This document shows positions 33,974 through 42,861 of a stretch of 64,000 nucleotides of DNA, one piece after another (the first letter of the stretch is position 1; every line of letters begins with the position of its first letter). The stretch spans positions 108,848 through 172,847 of the forward strand of contig JAAZXB010000006.1 of NCBI GenBank assembly GCA_014240375.1. The letters run 5' to 3'. Both the position numbers and the translations under genes were made by a program. The notes beneath the pieces are model-generated. The model had not been told where the DNA came from, searched no databases, and saw nothing but the letters and a program-made list of their open reading frames with translations. Source of the stretch: Planctomycetota bacterium (GTDB lineage: Bacteria; Planctomycetota; UBA8108; UBA1146).

Positions 33974-34845
33974 ACCTGCAGGAATCGATCCAGTTGAGCG
34001 GCCGCTGCTGGTATCGGATCGGCGGCGATGCGAAATATTTCGCCGTACCGAAAACTCTCGATGAACTGAAAGAACTCATCTCCTGGGGAAAGGCTGAGGG
34101 GCTCCCTCGTTTCTTGCTGGGACACGGCTCCAATGTTCTGTTCGCCGATGATGGATTTGATGGACTGGTGATCCACACCAAGAAACTGAAGGCGGTCCGA
34201 GAGACCGAAGAGGGTTTGCTGGAAGCCGAGGCGGGCGTGCCCCTCCAGAGCCTGGTGGATGATGCCAACGATCGTGGTTGGCAAGGACTCGAATCGTTTC
34301 CAGGGATCCCTGGAACCATCGGTGGCGCAGTGTGGGGAAATGCGGGCGCTTGTGGCGAGGAGATCGGCGATCGAGTTCACCAGGTTCAATTGATGGAGGC
34401 TGGCGGTCCCGGTGAGTGGATCGATGCTGCGAGCCTTTGCTGGAGTTATCGGTGTTCCGGGATCGAGGACAGGGTGGTGGCAGCAGTTCGGCTACAACTG
34501 TCCCCCGGCAGTGACCCGCAGCAACTGAAGAATCGATCGCAGGAGTTGAAAGATCGGAAGACCTCGACCCAACCGTACAATGATCCTTCCTGTGGTTGCA
34601 TCTTCCGCAATCCGGGGGAAATCAGTGCAGGCGAGTTGATCGAGAAGAGCGGCCTCAAGGGGACCTCCATCGGAGGGGCTCGCATCTCCAGGGAGCATGC
34701 CAACTTCATCGTGAACGAAGGGGGAGCCCGTTCGGAGGATATCGAAAAACTGATCGAACAGGTTCAGCGCAGGGTACGCGATCTCTTTCAAATCGAGCTC
34801 GTCAGGGAAGTGATCATGCCAGGTCAGCGGGGAGGAAGTCGGTGA
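33970..34845 (+). CDS. murB: UDP-N-acetylenolpyruvoylglucosamine reductase, Cys at the usual Ser position
   Basis: MurB reduces enolpyruvyl-UDP-GlcNAc with NADPH and FAD. The 291-residue protein has YRIGGDAKYFA, the FAD segment LGHGSNVLFAD, SFPGIPGTIGGAV with GNAGACG, and a SYR segment at 159-161. In the proton-donor motif, normally GSxFxNP, this protein has GCIFRNP, so residue 210 is Cys in place of the catalytic Ser; Cys variants are known in part of the family. The frame and other motifs are intact. It overlaps the ftsQ-like gene. Confidence 0.95.
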   Translation: MNLQESIQLSGRCWYRIGGDAKYFAVPKTLDELKELISWGKAEGLPRFLLGHGSNVLFADDGFDGLVIHTKKLKAVRETEEGLLEAEAGVPLQSLVDDANDRGWQGLESFPGIPGTIGGAVWGNAGACGEEIGDRVHQVQLMEAGGPGEWIDAASLCWSYRCSGIEDRVVAAVRLQLSPGSDPQQLKNRSQELKDRKTSTQPYNDPSCGCIFRNPGEISAGELIEKSGLKGTSIGGARISREHANFIVNEGGARSEDIEKLIEQVQRRVRDLFQIELVREVIMPGQRGGSR

Positions 34846-35708
34846 TGATGGAGCCGGGAAGTGACGAGGGAGGTCGCGGAGGACGCAATTTCCTGCTCGC
34901 CATGTTGCTACTGACGATCTTCGGCATCTTTCTGGTGTTGGCCAAGGATGATGTGGATCGTGGGTTAGAGAGAGCCGGTGGTGTGTGGGCCATCGAGGAG
35001 TCTTCGCTGCCTGGCTGGTTTCCCCGACCCTACGAGGGTTCGATCAGTTCGTTGGCCCAGATACCCTCGCGTGTTTCGCTGCAATCGGTCCGTTGGAAGT
35101 CTCAAGTGGTGGAGGAATTGGAACGGAATCCCTGGATCAGTTCGGTTCAGGAGGTGATTCGAACCCCCGCTGGCATCGGATTTAGCGGCCAGTTCGTCCG
35201 TCCTTCGGTGGGGATCCGCAGCCAAAAAGGCTGGCTACTGATCGATGGGACCGGTCGGGTCATCGATCGACAACCCGGTGATTATCTGGCCGACAGCTGG
35301 AAGATTCCCGAGTACCTCCCCCAGGGTGGAAGCCAGCAGCAGAAGATGTTGGCGGAAGCGAGTTCAGGAGAGCTTCTCGTCGGTGCTGAATTCGAAGAGT
35401 TACTCGCACTCCTCTCGGTGCTCTGGGAGGACCAGGTGTTTGACCGTGTTCCCGGATTCCTCCATGAGATTTCGAGCCTCCTGGTCGACGGAGATCAACG
35501 ACTCTGGTACCTGCATAGCACTGCTGGGATCCGACTGCACTGGGGTCGTTCTCCCGCATATCCGGGGGCCAAAGTGGCCACCTCGCAGCAGAAACTGGAG
35601 TGCCTGCGACAGGTGATCGAATTGCGTGACGACCTGGCCCGCTCGGTAGACATCGAGGGAATCAGTCTCTACAGCGGTTCCGAGCCGATCACTGTGCAGG
35701 GACAGTAG
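34842..35708 (+). CDS. ftsQ: FtsQ-like cell-division protein
   Basis: The 288-residue protein has an N-terminal membrane helix (NFLLAMLLLTIFGIFLVLA), then a POTRA-like start. The segment RNPWISSVQEVIRTPAGIGF followed by a strand and KGWLLIDGTGRVI matches the FtsQ beta-domain pattern, including the WLLIDxxGRV motif. It starts at GTG 34842 behind GGGGAGGAAG, with ATG 34845 and 34848 as alternatives; the frame upstream inside murB is accidental. It is the last gene of the dcw cluster; neither ftsA nor ftsZ follows. Confidence 0.8.
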   Translation: MMMEPGSDEGGRGGRNFLLAMLLLTIFGIFLVLAKDDVDRGLERAGGVWAIEESSLPGWFPRPYEGSISSLAQIPSRVSLQSVRWKSQVVEELERNPWISSVQEVIRTPAGIGFSGQFVRPSVGIRSQKGWLLIDGTGRVIDRQPGDYLADSWKIPEYLPQGGSQQQKMLAEASSGELLVGAEFEELLALLSVLWEDQVFDRVPGFLHEISSLLVDGDQRLWYLHSTAGIRLHWGRSPAYPGAKVATSQQKLECLRQVIELRDDLARSVDIEGISLYSGSEPITVQGQ

Positions 35709-35867
35709 ACCTCGATCGACCGCCGACTGGACCGCCGACTGGAGCGGTGGCGTCCAGCGGAGTCGGCTGATATCCTCGGCAACCTGTACCGGAGATGGGT
35801 TTCTCACGGCTTCGTGAGACCGATGCATTTTCAAGGTGCCTCTGTGGATCGAGAGGAGTGACGCGTC

Positions 35868-36137
35868 GTGACCACCCCAGACCGATATCGTCGCCTTTTT
35901 GGCGAGGTCGCCATCGAAAAGGGGTGGGTGGGCGAAGCCCAGATCTACGAGGCGTTGACGGTTCAGGAGCGACTTCGTAACGATGGCAAACAGGTCCCTC
36001 TACTCGGTCAAGTACTGGTGGAATTGGGGCACTTGTCTCCGGAACAGGTTCAGCAGCTGATCGAGATCCTTTATCCCGTGGAAAAAGATGCGGGATCGAG
36101 TGAAGACCAGAAGGTGACCGGGAGTGAGGATTCATGA
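35868..36137 (+). CDS. Small MshEN-like helical protein
   Basis: This 89-residue protein reads FGEVAIEKGWVGEAQIYEAL and later LLGQVLVELGHLSPEQVQQL. The repeated pattern GxxLxxxGxLxxxQxxxAL resembles the N-terminal helical module of GspE/MshE-type ATPases (MshEN), but without any ATPase part. Two other proteins in the window, at 56754 and 61013, carry the same module. It starts at GTG 35868 and overlaps the next gene by ATGA, so the two are probably made together. Confidence 0.75.
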   Translation: MTTPDRYRRLFGEVAIEKGWVGEAQIYEALTVQERLRNDGKQVPLLGQVLVELGHLSPEQVQQLIEILYPVEKDAGSSEDQKVTGSEDS

Positions 36138-38164
36138 GTGCAGATGATGCGACTGAGGATTCCGGAGCACCGAAAAAGCGTCGAGTTCCAGCACCGAGAA
36201 AACGCGGTGGAGGTGGCGCAGAAGGGCGTGTGCCCCCTCGCCGAGTGCCAGGGAAGAGAGTCTCGGGTCGGCCCCAGTCGACGCCAGAAGTCGGTGATTC
36301 TGCTGCCGGAATACCCGAGGTGAGTTCACCGGAGTCGACCGATTCTCCGGTCGATTCTGAAGCAGCGCAGCAAGCCGCAGCGCAGCAAGCCGCAGCAAAG
36401 CAAGTTGCAGCGCAGCAAGCCGCAGCAAAGCAAGTTGCAGCGCAGCAAGCCGCAGCAAAGCAAGCCGCAGCAAAGCAAGCCGCAGCGCAGCAAGCCGCAG
36501 CAAAGCAAGTTGCAGCGCAGCAAGCCGCAGCAAAGCAAGTTGCAGCGCAGCAAGCCGCAGCAAAGCGAGCCGCAGCGCAGCAAGTTGCAGCAAAGCAAGT
36601 TGCAGCAAAGCAAGCCGCAGCAAAGCAAGCCGCAGCGAAGCGCGCCTCAGAGGAAGAAACGGTCGAGTCGGTTCCGCGGCGCAGGACCGGGGCACCGGTG
36701 GGGCGAGGCGCCAGAGGCCGAGCTCCACGCCGCAAGTCTCAACCGCCGTCCCGATCCCCCGTCTCCGCCAGGGCAAAAGTGGGTGTCGATCCGTCCGTCG
36801 GCGATGAGTCGCCGCCTTCTCGTGGTCGATGGCCGCTGATTGTCGGTGCCGTGGCAGTGGTCGCCGTATTGATTCTCGCCGTGATCTTCAATCCATTCTC
36901 CGAGCCGGAACCGCCGGTCGAACTGGAACCGGTGGTGCAGGAACCTCAAATCGATCCCAAGGAACAGAGAGAGGAGAAGGCTCGCAAGGCCTTCGCCCGG
37001 ATCGAGGAGGAGAATCGCAAGGAGCCCGGGGATCGTTACGGCGCTGCGCACCGCTACCAGTGGTTCGCCTCCGAGTACGCCAACACCACCGTGGGCCAGG
37101 AAGCCTCGAATCTGCGGGCCGAGCTCCTTGTGAACTGGAGAAGTGCAGTCGACCAGCAGTGGTTGACCCTCAAGGGGGATATCCGGGGCGCATTCCAGAG
37201 TGGAGAGTTCCAGACTGCGGTCCAGATGCTGGAGAACTTACCGCCCATCTTTGAAGGTGCAGAAGTGGTGCTGGAATCGAGTTTCGAGACGGAACTCGAC
37301 AATCTTCGCAACGATGCTCAGGAGCAATTTCGCTACAAGAGGCGCCTCGATGAACTGTCTGCCAAGGCGGGTAAGTATGCACGCAAGGGTTACGACGATA
37401 TCGCCATCGCGACCATTGAAGCTCTCGATGAGAGGGTTGAAGAGGAAGCCCCCGATGTCTGGAAGTTGAAACAAGACCTGGTCAAACGAATTCAGCGTGA
37501 AGGTCTAGCGATGTTGATCGAGCAAGAGGGAATGGTCGAAGCGGAACTCGCAGAAGCGAGACGCCTCGAGGAGGAGCAGAAGAAGGCGGAGCGTGAGCAA
37601 CGTTGGCTCGACCTGCGAGAATCTGTGGCATGGTCGAATCAATTGGCTTCGACCAACCTCTACAACTGGGTGGTCACCAGTGATCGACAACTGGTGGGAA
37701 GCGGGAAGGCTGGAAACTGGCGGGTTCTCGAGCGAGACGGCTCGGCGGTTCTGGTCGGCAGCAATCAGACCGGCGGCGAGATGCACATCGGTCTGTTCAC
37801 CAACCACTGGGAAGATTATGTCTGTCAATTCGAGGTCAATATTCGTGATGGGGAGCTGAAAATCTCTCCCAGAACCAATTCTCGGGGGGGAGCGATCGGC
37901 GATCAAACCTCGCCGCAGATCGAACTCGCCGATGAATTTCCCAAGAGTCGCTGGGTGAAGTGCACCATGGAGGTCCATGGCGACCAGGCTTCTCTGAAGT
38001 ATGGCGATGACGAAACCGAGATTGTTCTCGATCCCGAGACCACTCGATTGCCCAGCGCCGGAGGCTTCGTCTTCTCCATCGAGGATGGCACCCGTCTCGA
38101 GATACGTGATGTCAGGGTCAAGGTGATCAGTGATACCCGCGACGGAGGCATCTGGGCTCGTTGA
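36134..38164 (+). CDS. Membrane protein with Ala/Lys/Gln pentapeptide repeats and a C-terminal beta domain
   Basis: The 676-residue protein starts with a Lys/Arg/Pro-rich region, then 94 residues made of the pentapeptide [AV]AA[KQ][QR] (36362-36643), a second basic Pro/Arg stretch, and a membrane helix (LIVGAVAVVAVLILAVIF). A helical region follows with TPR-like units. The last 170 residues are beta-rich and resemble a concanavalin-like (DUF1080-type) fold: GNWRVLERDGSAVLVGS, RWVKCTMEVHG, GGFVFSIEDG. The basic N-terminal part is cytoplasmic by the positive-inside rule and could bind nucleic acid; that is inference. The gene is intact. Confidence 0.8.
   Translation: MSADDATEDSGAPKKRRVPAPRKRGGGGAEGRVPPRRVPGKRVSGRPQSTPEVGDSAAGIPEVSSPESTDSPVDSEAAQQAAAQQAAAKQVAAQQAAAKQVAAQQAAAKQAAAKQAAAQQAAAKQVAAQQAAAKQVAAQQAAAKRAAAQQVAAKQVAAKQAAAKQAAAKRASEEETVESVPRRRTGAPVGRGARGRAPRRKSQPPSRSPVSARAKVGVDPSVGDESPPSRGRWPLIVGAVAVVAVLILAVIFNPFSEPEPPVELEPVVQEPQIDPKEQREEKARKAFARIEEENRKEPGDRYGAAHRYQWFASEYANTTVGQEASNLRAELLVNWRSAVDQQWLTLKGDIRGAFQSGEFQTAVQMLENLPPIFEGAEVVLESSFETELDNLRNDAQEQFRYKRRLDELSAKAGKYARKGYDDIAIATIEALDERVEEEAPDVWKLKQDLVKRIQREGLAMLIEQEGMVEAELAEARRLEEEQKKAEREQRWLDLRESVAWSNQLASTNLYNWVVTSDRQLVGSGKAGNWRVLERDGSAVLVGSNQTGGEMHIGLFTNHWEDYVCQFEVNIRDGELKISPRTNSRGGAIGDQTSPQIELADEFPKSRWVKCTMEVHGDQASLKYGDDETEIVLDPETTRLPSAGGFVFSIEDGTRLEIRDVRVKVISDTRDGGIWAR
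36362..36643. repeat. 15-bp coding repeat, about 19 units
   Basis: Units of the type GCCGCAGCAAAGCAA and GTTGCAGCGCAGCAA alternate over 282 bases and encode AAAKQ and VAAQQ. Because GCA, GCG, CAA and AAG recur, all other frames stay open too, which creates long false open frames on both strands. Length may vary between strains. Confidence 0.95.
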
Positions 38165-38448
38165 GAGCGGCAGGGTGCGCCTGCCAACCTGGCAGTGTCT
38201 GTGGGGGGATCATCGGGCGGCCTGTCGATCTGGCAGGTGTGCTTCCCGTCAAATCCGACGGTCTTTCTGCAAGTCTTTATCAATTAAAGGCTTATGAAGG
38301 CGTCCTGAGGGGCAGGATGGCCCACCATTTGCGGTAGTGAAAGAATCAGGGTCGGAGACTATCGATCTACCGCTATCGGGGTGAGCCAGGATTGCTCTGG
38401 TCACGAACACCCCCGCAACCGTCTGCAGTACTGCGAAGAGGAGCCAGC
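38165..38448 (+). promoter_or_regulatory. 284-base region upstream of the tandem groEL genes with two dyad sites
   Basis: The region has CTGCCAACCTGGCAG at 38181-38195, a perfect 6-3-6 palindrome, and the related CTGTCGATCTGGCAG at 38222-38236, 41 bases later. With flanking C each reads CCTGYCRAYCTGGCAG. The spacing of about four helical turns suggests a paired operator. No CIRCE element (TTAGCACTC..GAGTGCTAA) is present, so HrcA control is not supported. It could also act as a weak terminator for the upstream gene. No promoter was assigned. Confidence 0.5.
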
Positions 38449-40080
38449 ATGGTGAAAGAACTGACTTTTGAAGACGAAGCACGCAAGAAACTGCTGCTTG
38501 GAACTCACAAATTGGCCCGAGCAGTGCGGACCACTCTGGGTCCTCGCGGTCGTACCGCCATCATCGATCGATCGTGGGGGGGCCCAAAGATCTCCAAGGA
38601 TGGGGCTACCGTCGCTGAAGAGGTGGACCTCGAAGATCGCGTCGAGAACCAGGGTGCACGGATGTTGCGTGAAGCGGGAGTCATCACCTCGAAGGACGCC
38701 GGGGATGGCAGTACCACTTCCACGGTCCTCGCCGAGGCGATCTACCGTCGTGGAATGCGATTGGTGATGAGCGGTGAGAATCCTGTTCTGCTTCAACGTG
38801 CTCTCCTCGCATGCACCGAAAAGGTTTGCAAGAAACTGGTAGAGTTCGCCGAGCCGATCGAATACCAGGAGTCGATCGTAAGTGTCGCTTCGATTGCGGC
38901 CAACAACGATGAGCGGATCGGTAAGGTGATCGCCGAAGCTCTCGAAACAGTGGGCAACGATGGAGTCTGTACCATCGAGGAGGGCAAGGGGATCGAGACT
39001 CGTCTCGATATCGAAGAAGGCCTCTTCTTTGACCGAGGTTACATTTCCCAGCAGTTCATCTCGGATCCAGAATCGGCAGAGATCTCGTTGGAAGATCCCT
39101 ATATCTTGATTTTGGAAGAGAAGATCTCGAACATCGCTCAGATCGTTCCGATCCTTGAGAAGGTGGTGGAGAAGCGTAAGCCGCTACTGATCATCGCAGA
39201 AGATATCGATGGGGAAGCCCTCACCACTTTGGTGGTCAATAGCCAGCGAGGCGTACTCGATGTGGCTGCGGTGAAGGCTCCCGGCTACGGCGACCGTCGC
39301 AAGGCGATGCTGCAGGATATTGCCATTTCCACCGGAGGCCGGGCGATCTTCACAGACCTCGGTATCGATCCAGGATCGATCAAACTGACAGATCTTGGCA
39401 AGGCGAAGAAGATCGAGATCAATTCGCAGTCCACCACCATCATCAACGGTGGCGGGAAGAAGAAGGATGTGGAAGAGCGCTGCCGTGAGATCCGCTTCGA
39501 GATCGAAGGCGCCTCCAGTGATTATGATCGCGAGAAGTTGCAAGAGCGTCTCGCTCGCTTGATCGGTGGGATCGCAGTGATTCGCGTCGGAGGATCGACC
39601 GAGGGAGAGGTAAAGGAGCGCAAGAAGCGTTTCGAAAACTCACTGGCGGCAACCCGTTCGGCGCTCGAGGCGGGAATCCTACCGGGTGGAGGACTGGCTC
39701 TGATTCACTGTGCCGATGAGGTCGCAGAGATGAGATTCAAGGATCCGCTCGAACGACTTGCGGCGCAAATCCTCGCCGATGCGTTGGAGGAGCCCTTCAG
39801 GCAACTGGCCAATAATGCGGGGGTCGAGCCTTCGCTACTCCTCAGAGAGATTCGTGCGGGAGAGAGCCTCACCAGGGGATTCGACTTTGCTCGCCTGGAG
39901 ATGTGCGACCTGCTCGAAGAAGGAATCATCGATTCCTGCGATGTCATTCTGAAAGCACTTCAGAATGCAGCCAGTATCGCAACGATGATTCTCACCTCGG
40001 ATGCGGTGATCACCGAGATTCCCTCGGAGTCCGCAGAAGAAGACCACCACCATGACCATGAAGGCGTCGGCGCTCTCTAG
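38449..40080 (+). CDS. groEL: GroEL-type chaperonin 1, Asn at the catalytic Asp398 position
   Basis: The 543-residue protein has the Hsp60 layout: TLGPRGRT at the ATP site, SKDGATVAEE with the conserved Asp (Asp52), GDGSTTSTVLA (Asp87), an apical domain, and PGGG near residue 410. The segment RFENSLAATRSAL aligns with RVEDALHATRAAV of E. coli GroEL, so residue 397 (codon AAC at 39637) replaces Asp398, which is needed for ATP hydrolysis. The C-terminus ends HHHDHEGVGAL, not the GGM repeats. ATG 38449 follows GAGGAG. groEL2 follows 33 bases later; no groES is in the window. Confidence 0.95.
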   Translation: MVKELTFEDEARKKLLLGTHKLARAVRTTLGPRGRTAIIDRSWGGPKISKDGATVAEEVDLEDRVENQGARMLREAGVITSKDAGDGSTTSTVLAEAIYRRGMRLVMSGENPVLLQRALLACTEKVCKKLVEFAEPIEYQESIVSVASIAANNDERIGKVIAEALETVGNDGVCTIEEGKGIETRLDIEEGLFFDRGYISQQFISDPESAEISLEDPYILILEEKISNIAQIVPILEKVVEKRKPLLIIAEDIDGEALTTLVVNSQRGVLDVAAVKAPGYGDRRKAMLQDIAISTGGRAIFTDLGIDPGSIKLTDLGKAKKIEINSQSTTIINGGGKKKDVEERCREIRFEIEGASSDYDREKLQERLARLIGGIAVIRVGGSTEGEVKERKKRFENSLAATRSALEAGILPGGGLALIHCADEVAEMRFKDPLERLAAQILADALEEPFRQLANNAGVEPSLLLREIRAGESLTRGFDFARLEMCDLLEEGIIDSCDVILKALQNAASIATMILTSDAVITEIPSESAEEDHHHDHEGVGAL

Positions 40081-40113
40081 AGCCCCGATCGAGAAAGACC
40101 AAGGAGCACGAAG

Positions 40114-41718
40114 ATGTCCAAGCAAATTCTCTTCGAAGATGATGCCCGACGCCACCTCCGGGAGGGGATCAGAACTCTCGCCAAGGCCGTAAAAGTGACT
40201 TACGGTCCGGGTGGAAGAAATGTTCTGCTCGAAAAGAGCATGGGGAAATCCCAGCTGACAAAGGATGGGCAGGCTGTCTCGCGTGAGATCGAAGTGGAAA
40301 AACCATTCGAGAACATGGGAGCACGTCTGATCAATGAAGTGGCAAACAAGACCAACAAGGAAGTGGGCGATGGAACCACTTCTTCGATTATCCTCGCCGA
40401 GGCGATGGTCGAGGGTGGTGGTCGTTTCGCGATGAATGGAGTCAGTCCTGTCGAACTGCGAATCGGCATCGATAAGGCCGTGGCCACTGCCGTCCGCGAA
40501 CTGGAGGCGATCTCCAGCCCGGTCAAGAAGCGCCAGGAAGTGGTGCAGGTCGGAACCATCGCCGCGAATGAAGCGGAACTGGGCAAGATGTTTGGCGATG
40601 CCATCCATCGGGTGGGAGAAAAGGGTGTGGTCACCGTCGAAGAGAATGACGGTGTCGAGACCTCTCTCGAGCTGGTGGAAGGCCTGGAGATCGACAAAGG
40701 TTGGATCTCTCAGTACTTCATCACCGATCGCGTGGCAGGTGTCTGTGTGCTGGAGAAGCCATGGATCCTCTTCACCGATCACAAGATCTCGTCGATCCAG
40801 GATCTCTTACCGGTTCTGGAGCAGGTGGTCGCTACTCGTCGTCCGCTGGCCATCATCGCAGAAGATGTCGAGGGAGAAGCGCTCGCCGGGCTGCTACTCA
40901 ACAAACTCCGTGGAGTGATGGATGTGGTGGCGATCAAGGCCCCAGGCTTTGGCGATCGCCGCAAGGCATTGCTGGAGGACATGGCCATCGTGACGGGTGG
41001 TCAGATGATCGCCAAGGACACCGGAGTCCAGTGGGAGCAAGTGGGTAAGGAGCAACTGGGTACCGTTCGTAAACTCGAGGTCTCCAAGGATCGAGCTCTC
41101 TTCTACAGAGGGACCGGTAACCAGGAAGCGATCGATCAACGATGTGCTCAGATCGAAGCGCAGATCGAGCAGACCCAGTCGAACTACGATAGAGAGAAGT
41201 TGGAGGAGCGTCTCGCCCGGATCATGGGCAAGATCGCGGTGATCCGTGTGGGCGGCGCCACTGAACTTGAGATCAAGGAAAGAAAGTCTCGCGCAGAAGA
41301 CGCACTCAGTGCCACTCGCGCGGCGATGTCCGAGGGAATCGTTCCCGGAGCCGGTACAGCCTTCCTTCATATCTCCGAGAAAGTGGCTGCCACACGATCT
41401 TCTGGGGACGCACGTTTCGGCGTGCAGGTGGTCGCCGATGCCTTGCTCCAGCCGACCGCTCAGCTGGCTCGTAACTGTGGATTTGACGGGCCGGCCGTCG
41501 TCGCAGAGGTGATGGAGTACGAAGATATCGAGATGGGTTTCGATGGAGTCAAGGGCAAGGTCGTCGATCTGATTCGTGCCGGCGTCGTGGATCCCACCAA
41601 GGTGTTGAGGGTCGCGTTGCAGAACGCAGCCAGTGTCGCTGGCCTTTACCTCACTTCGGATACCGCCATCGCTGATCTGGAGAAGGACGAGACCGCCGTG
41701 GATGGCGCGCTCGTCTAG
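40114..41718 (+). CDS. groEL: GroEL-type chaperonin 2
   Basis: This 534-residue paralogue keeps all ATPase residues: [11 protein letters not shown] (Asp52), [11 protein letters not shown] (Asp87) and [11 protein letters not shown] with Asp at residue 396 (Asp398 equivalent). [13 protein letters not shown] is close to classical GroEL, so it is probably the active ring former. Its C-terminus ends DGALV and lacks the GGM tail. It lies 33 bases after groEL1 and 10 bases before dnaJ, which implies one heat-shock-type transcript. Whether the two paralogues form mixed rings is unknown. Confidence 0.96.
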   Translation: MSKQILFEDDARRHLREGIRTLAKAVKVTYGPGGRNVLLEKSMGKSQLTKDGQAVSREIEVEKPFENMGARLINEVANKTNKEVGDGTTSSIILAEAMVEGGGRFAMNGVSPVELRIGIDKAVATAVRELEAISSPVKKRQEVVQVGTIAANEAELGKMFGDAIHRVGEKGVVTVEENDGVETSLELVEGLEIDKGWISQYFITDRVAGVCVLEKPWILFTDHKISSIQDLLPVLEQVVATRRPLAIIAEDVEGEALAGLLLNKLRGVMDVVAIKAPGFGDRRKALLEDMAIVTGGQMIAKDTGVQWEQVGKEQLGTVRKLEVSKDRALFYRGTGNQEAIDQRCAQIEAQIEQTQSNYDREKLEERLARIMGKIAVIRVGGATELEIKERKSRAEDALSATRAAMSEGIVPGAGTAFLHISEKVAATRSSGDARFGVQVVADALLQPTAQLARNCGFDGPAVVAEVMEYEDIEMGFDGVKGKVVDLIRAGVVDPTKVLRVALQNAASVAGLYLTSDTAIADLEKDETAVDGALV

Positions 41719-41728
41719 GGGAGGTCAG

Positions 41729-42850
41729 ATGTCAGCCAGGGATTACTACGATGTCCTGGGGGTTTCCCGGGAAGCATCGGAAGACGAGATCAAGAAGGCC
41801 TATCGCAAGTTGGCCCTCAAGCATCACCCGGACAAGAATCCGGGCGATACCAGGGCGGAGAGCAAGTTCAAGGAGGCTGCTGAGGCCTACGATGTGCTCC
41901 GAGATGATGAGAAGCGGCGAATCTACGATGCTCATGGACATGACGGCCTCTCCGGTATGGGGCAGGGCAGTGGATTCTCCAATGTCGAGGATGTCTTCAG
42001 CATGTTCGGCGATATCTTTGGCGGCGGCGGCGGCGGAGGAGTCTTCGGAGATCTGTTCGGAGGCGGCGGTCGCACTCGCAGGGGAGACAGTCTACGAGCC
42101 CATCTCCAGCTGTCCCTTGAAGAGGCGGCCAACGGTGTCCAGCGCACCATCCAACTGAGAAGAATGGTGGGATGTGGTTCCTGTTCAGGAACAGGTGCCA
42201 GGGCCGGCTCCAAACCGGTTCGCTGCGGGACCTGTTCCGGGGCGGGCCAGGTCCTCCGCTCTCAGGGTTTCTTCAGCGTCAGGACGACTTGTCCAGCCTG
42301 TTCTGGCAGAGGAGAGATCATCAACGATCCCTGTCCCACCTGCAGTTCTTCCGGATTGGTACAGAAATCGGAAGAGATCGAAGTCGATGTTCCGGCAGGA
42401 GTGGAAGACGGAATGATCCTTCGATTGACCGGCCGGGGCAACGAAGGCCCGCATGGCATCCCTGCCGGAGATCTTCAGGTGGTGCTGGGCTACCGCCCAC
42501 ACGCCTTCTTCAGGAGGGTCAAGGATCACGTCTGTTTCGAGTTACCCATCTCATATTCCCAGGCAGCACTGGGCGCAGAGATCGAGGTTCCGACCCTTGA
42601 TGGAAAAGCGGTCCTGACGATTTCTCCGGGAACCCAGAGTGGAGATGTGCTTCGAATGAGAAAGATGGGCTTTTGTTCGGTTCATTCCAGCCGAAAAGGA
42701 GACCAACTGGTCGAAGCGACCATCGAGGTTCCTCTTGATCTAGGGCCGGAGGAGAAACAATTGCTGGAGCGTCTCGCTGAGATCGAAAAGAAGGAAGTGG
42801 GCATCAGAAGAAGAGGCTTCCTTGAGCGCTTCAAGGAATACTTCGGGTAG
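41729..42850 (+). CDS. dnaJ: Chaperone DnaJ
   Basis: DnaJ delivers clients to DnaK and triggers its ATPase. The 373-residue protein has the J domain with HHPDKNPG, a Gly/Phe region ([20 protein letters not shown]), and four zinc motifs: [24 protein letters not shown] and CPTCSSSG. The fourth departs from CxxCxGxG at the first Gly. The C-terminal substrate domain ([18 protein letters not shown]) is normal. ATG 41729 follows GGGGAGG. The frame is open to 41633 within groEL2 by chance. No dnaK is in the window. Confidence 0.97.
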   Translation: MSARDYYDVLGVSREASEDEIKKAYRKLALKHHPDKNPGDTRAESKFKEAAEAYDVLRDDEKRRIYDAHGHDGLSGMGQGSGFSNVEDVFSMFGDIFGGGGGGGVFGDLFGGGGRTRRGDSLRAHLQLSLEEAANGVQRTIQLRRMVGCGSCSGTGARAGSKPVRCGTCSGAGQVLRSQGFFSVRTTCPACSGRGEIINDPCPTCSSSGLVQKSEEIEVDVPAGVEDGMILRLTGRGNEGPHGIPAGDLQVVLGYRPHAFFRRVKDHVCFELPISYSQAALGAEIEVPTLDGKAVLTISPGTQSGDVLRMRKMGFCSVHSSRKGDQLVEATIEVPLDLGPEEKQLLERLAEIEKKEVGIRRRGFLERFKEYFG

Positions 42851-42861
42851 GAAGAGGTCGC

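Noticed and set aside
35689..36735. A long open frame opposite the Ala/Lys/Gln repeat
   Set aside because: The 15-bp repeat keeps every frame open; the Cys/Ala-rich translation has no signal beyond the repeat.
38165..38448. HrcA/CIRCE element before groEL
   Set aside because: No TTAGCACTC..GAGTGCTAA or close variant was found.
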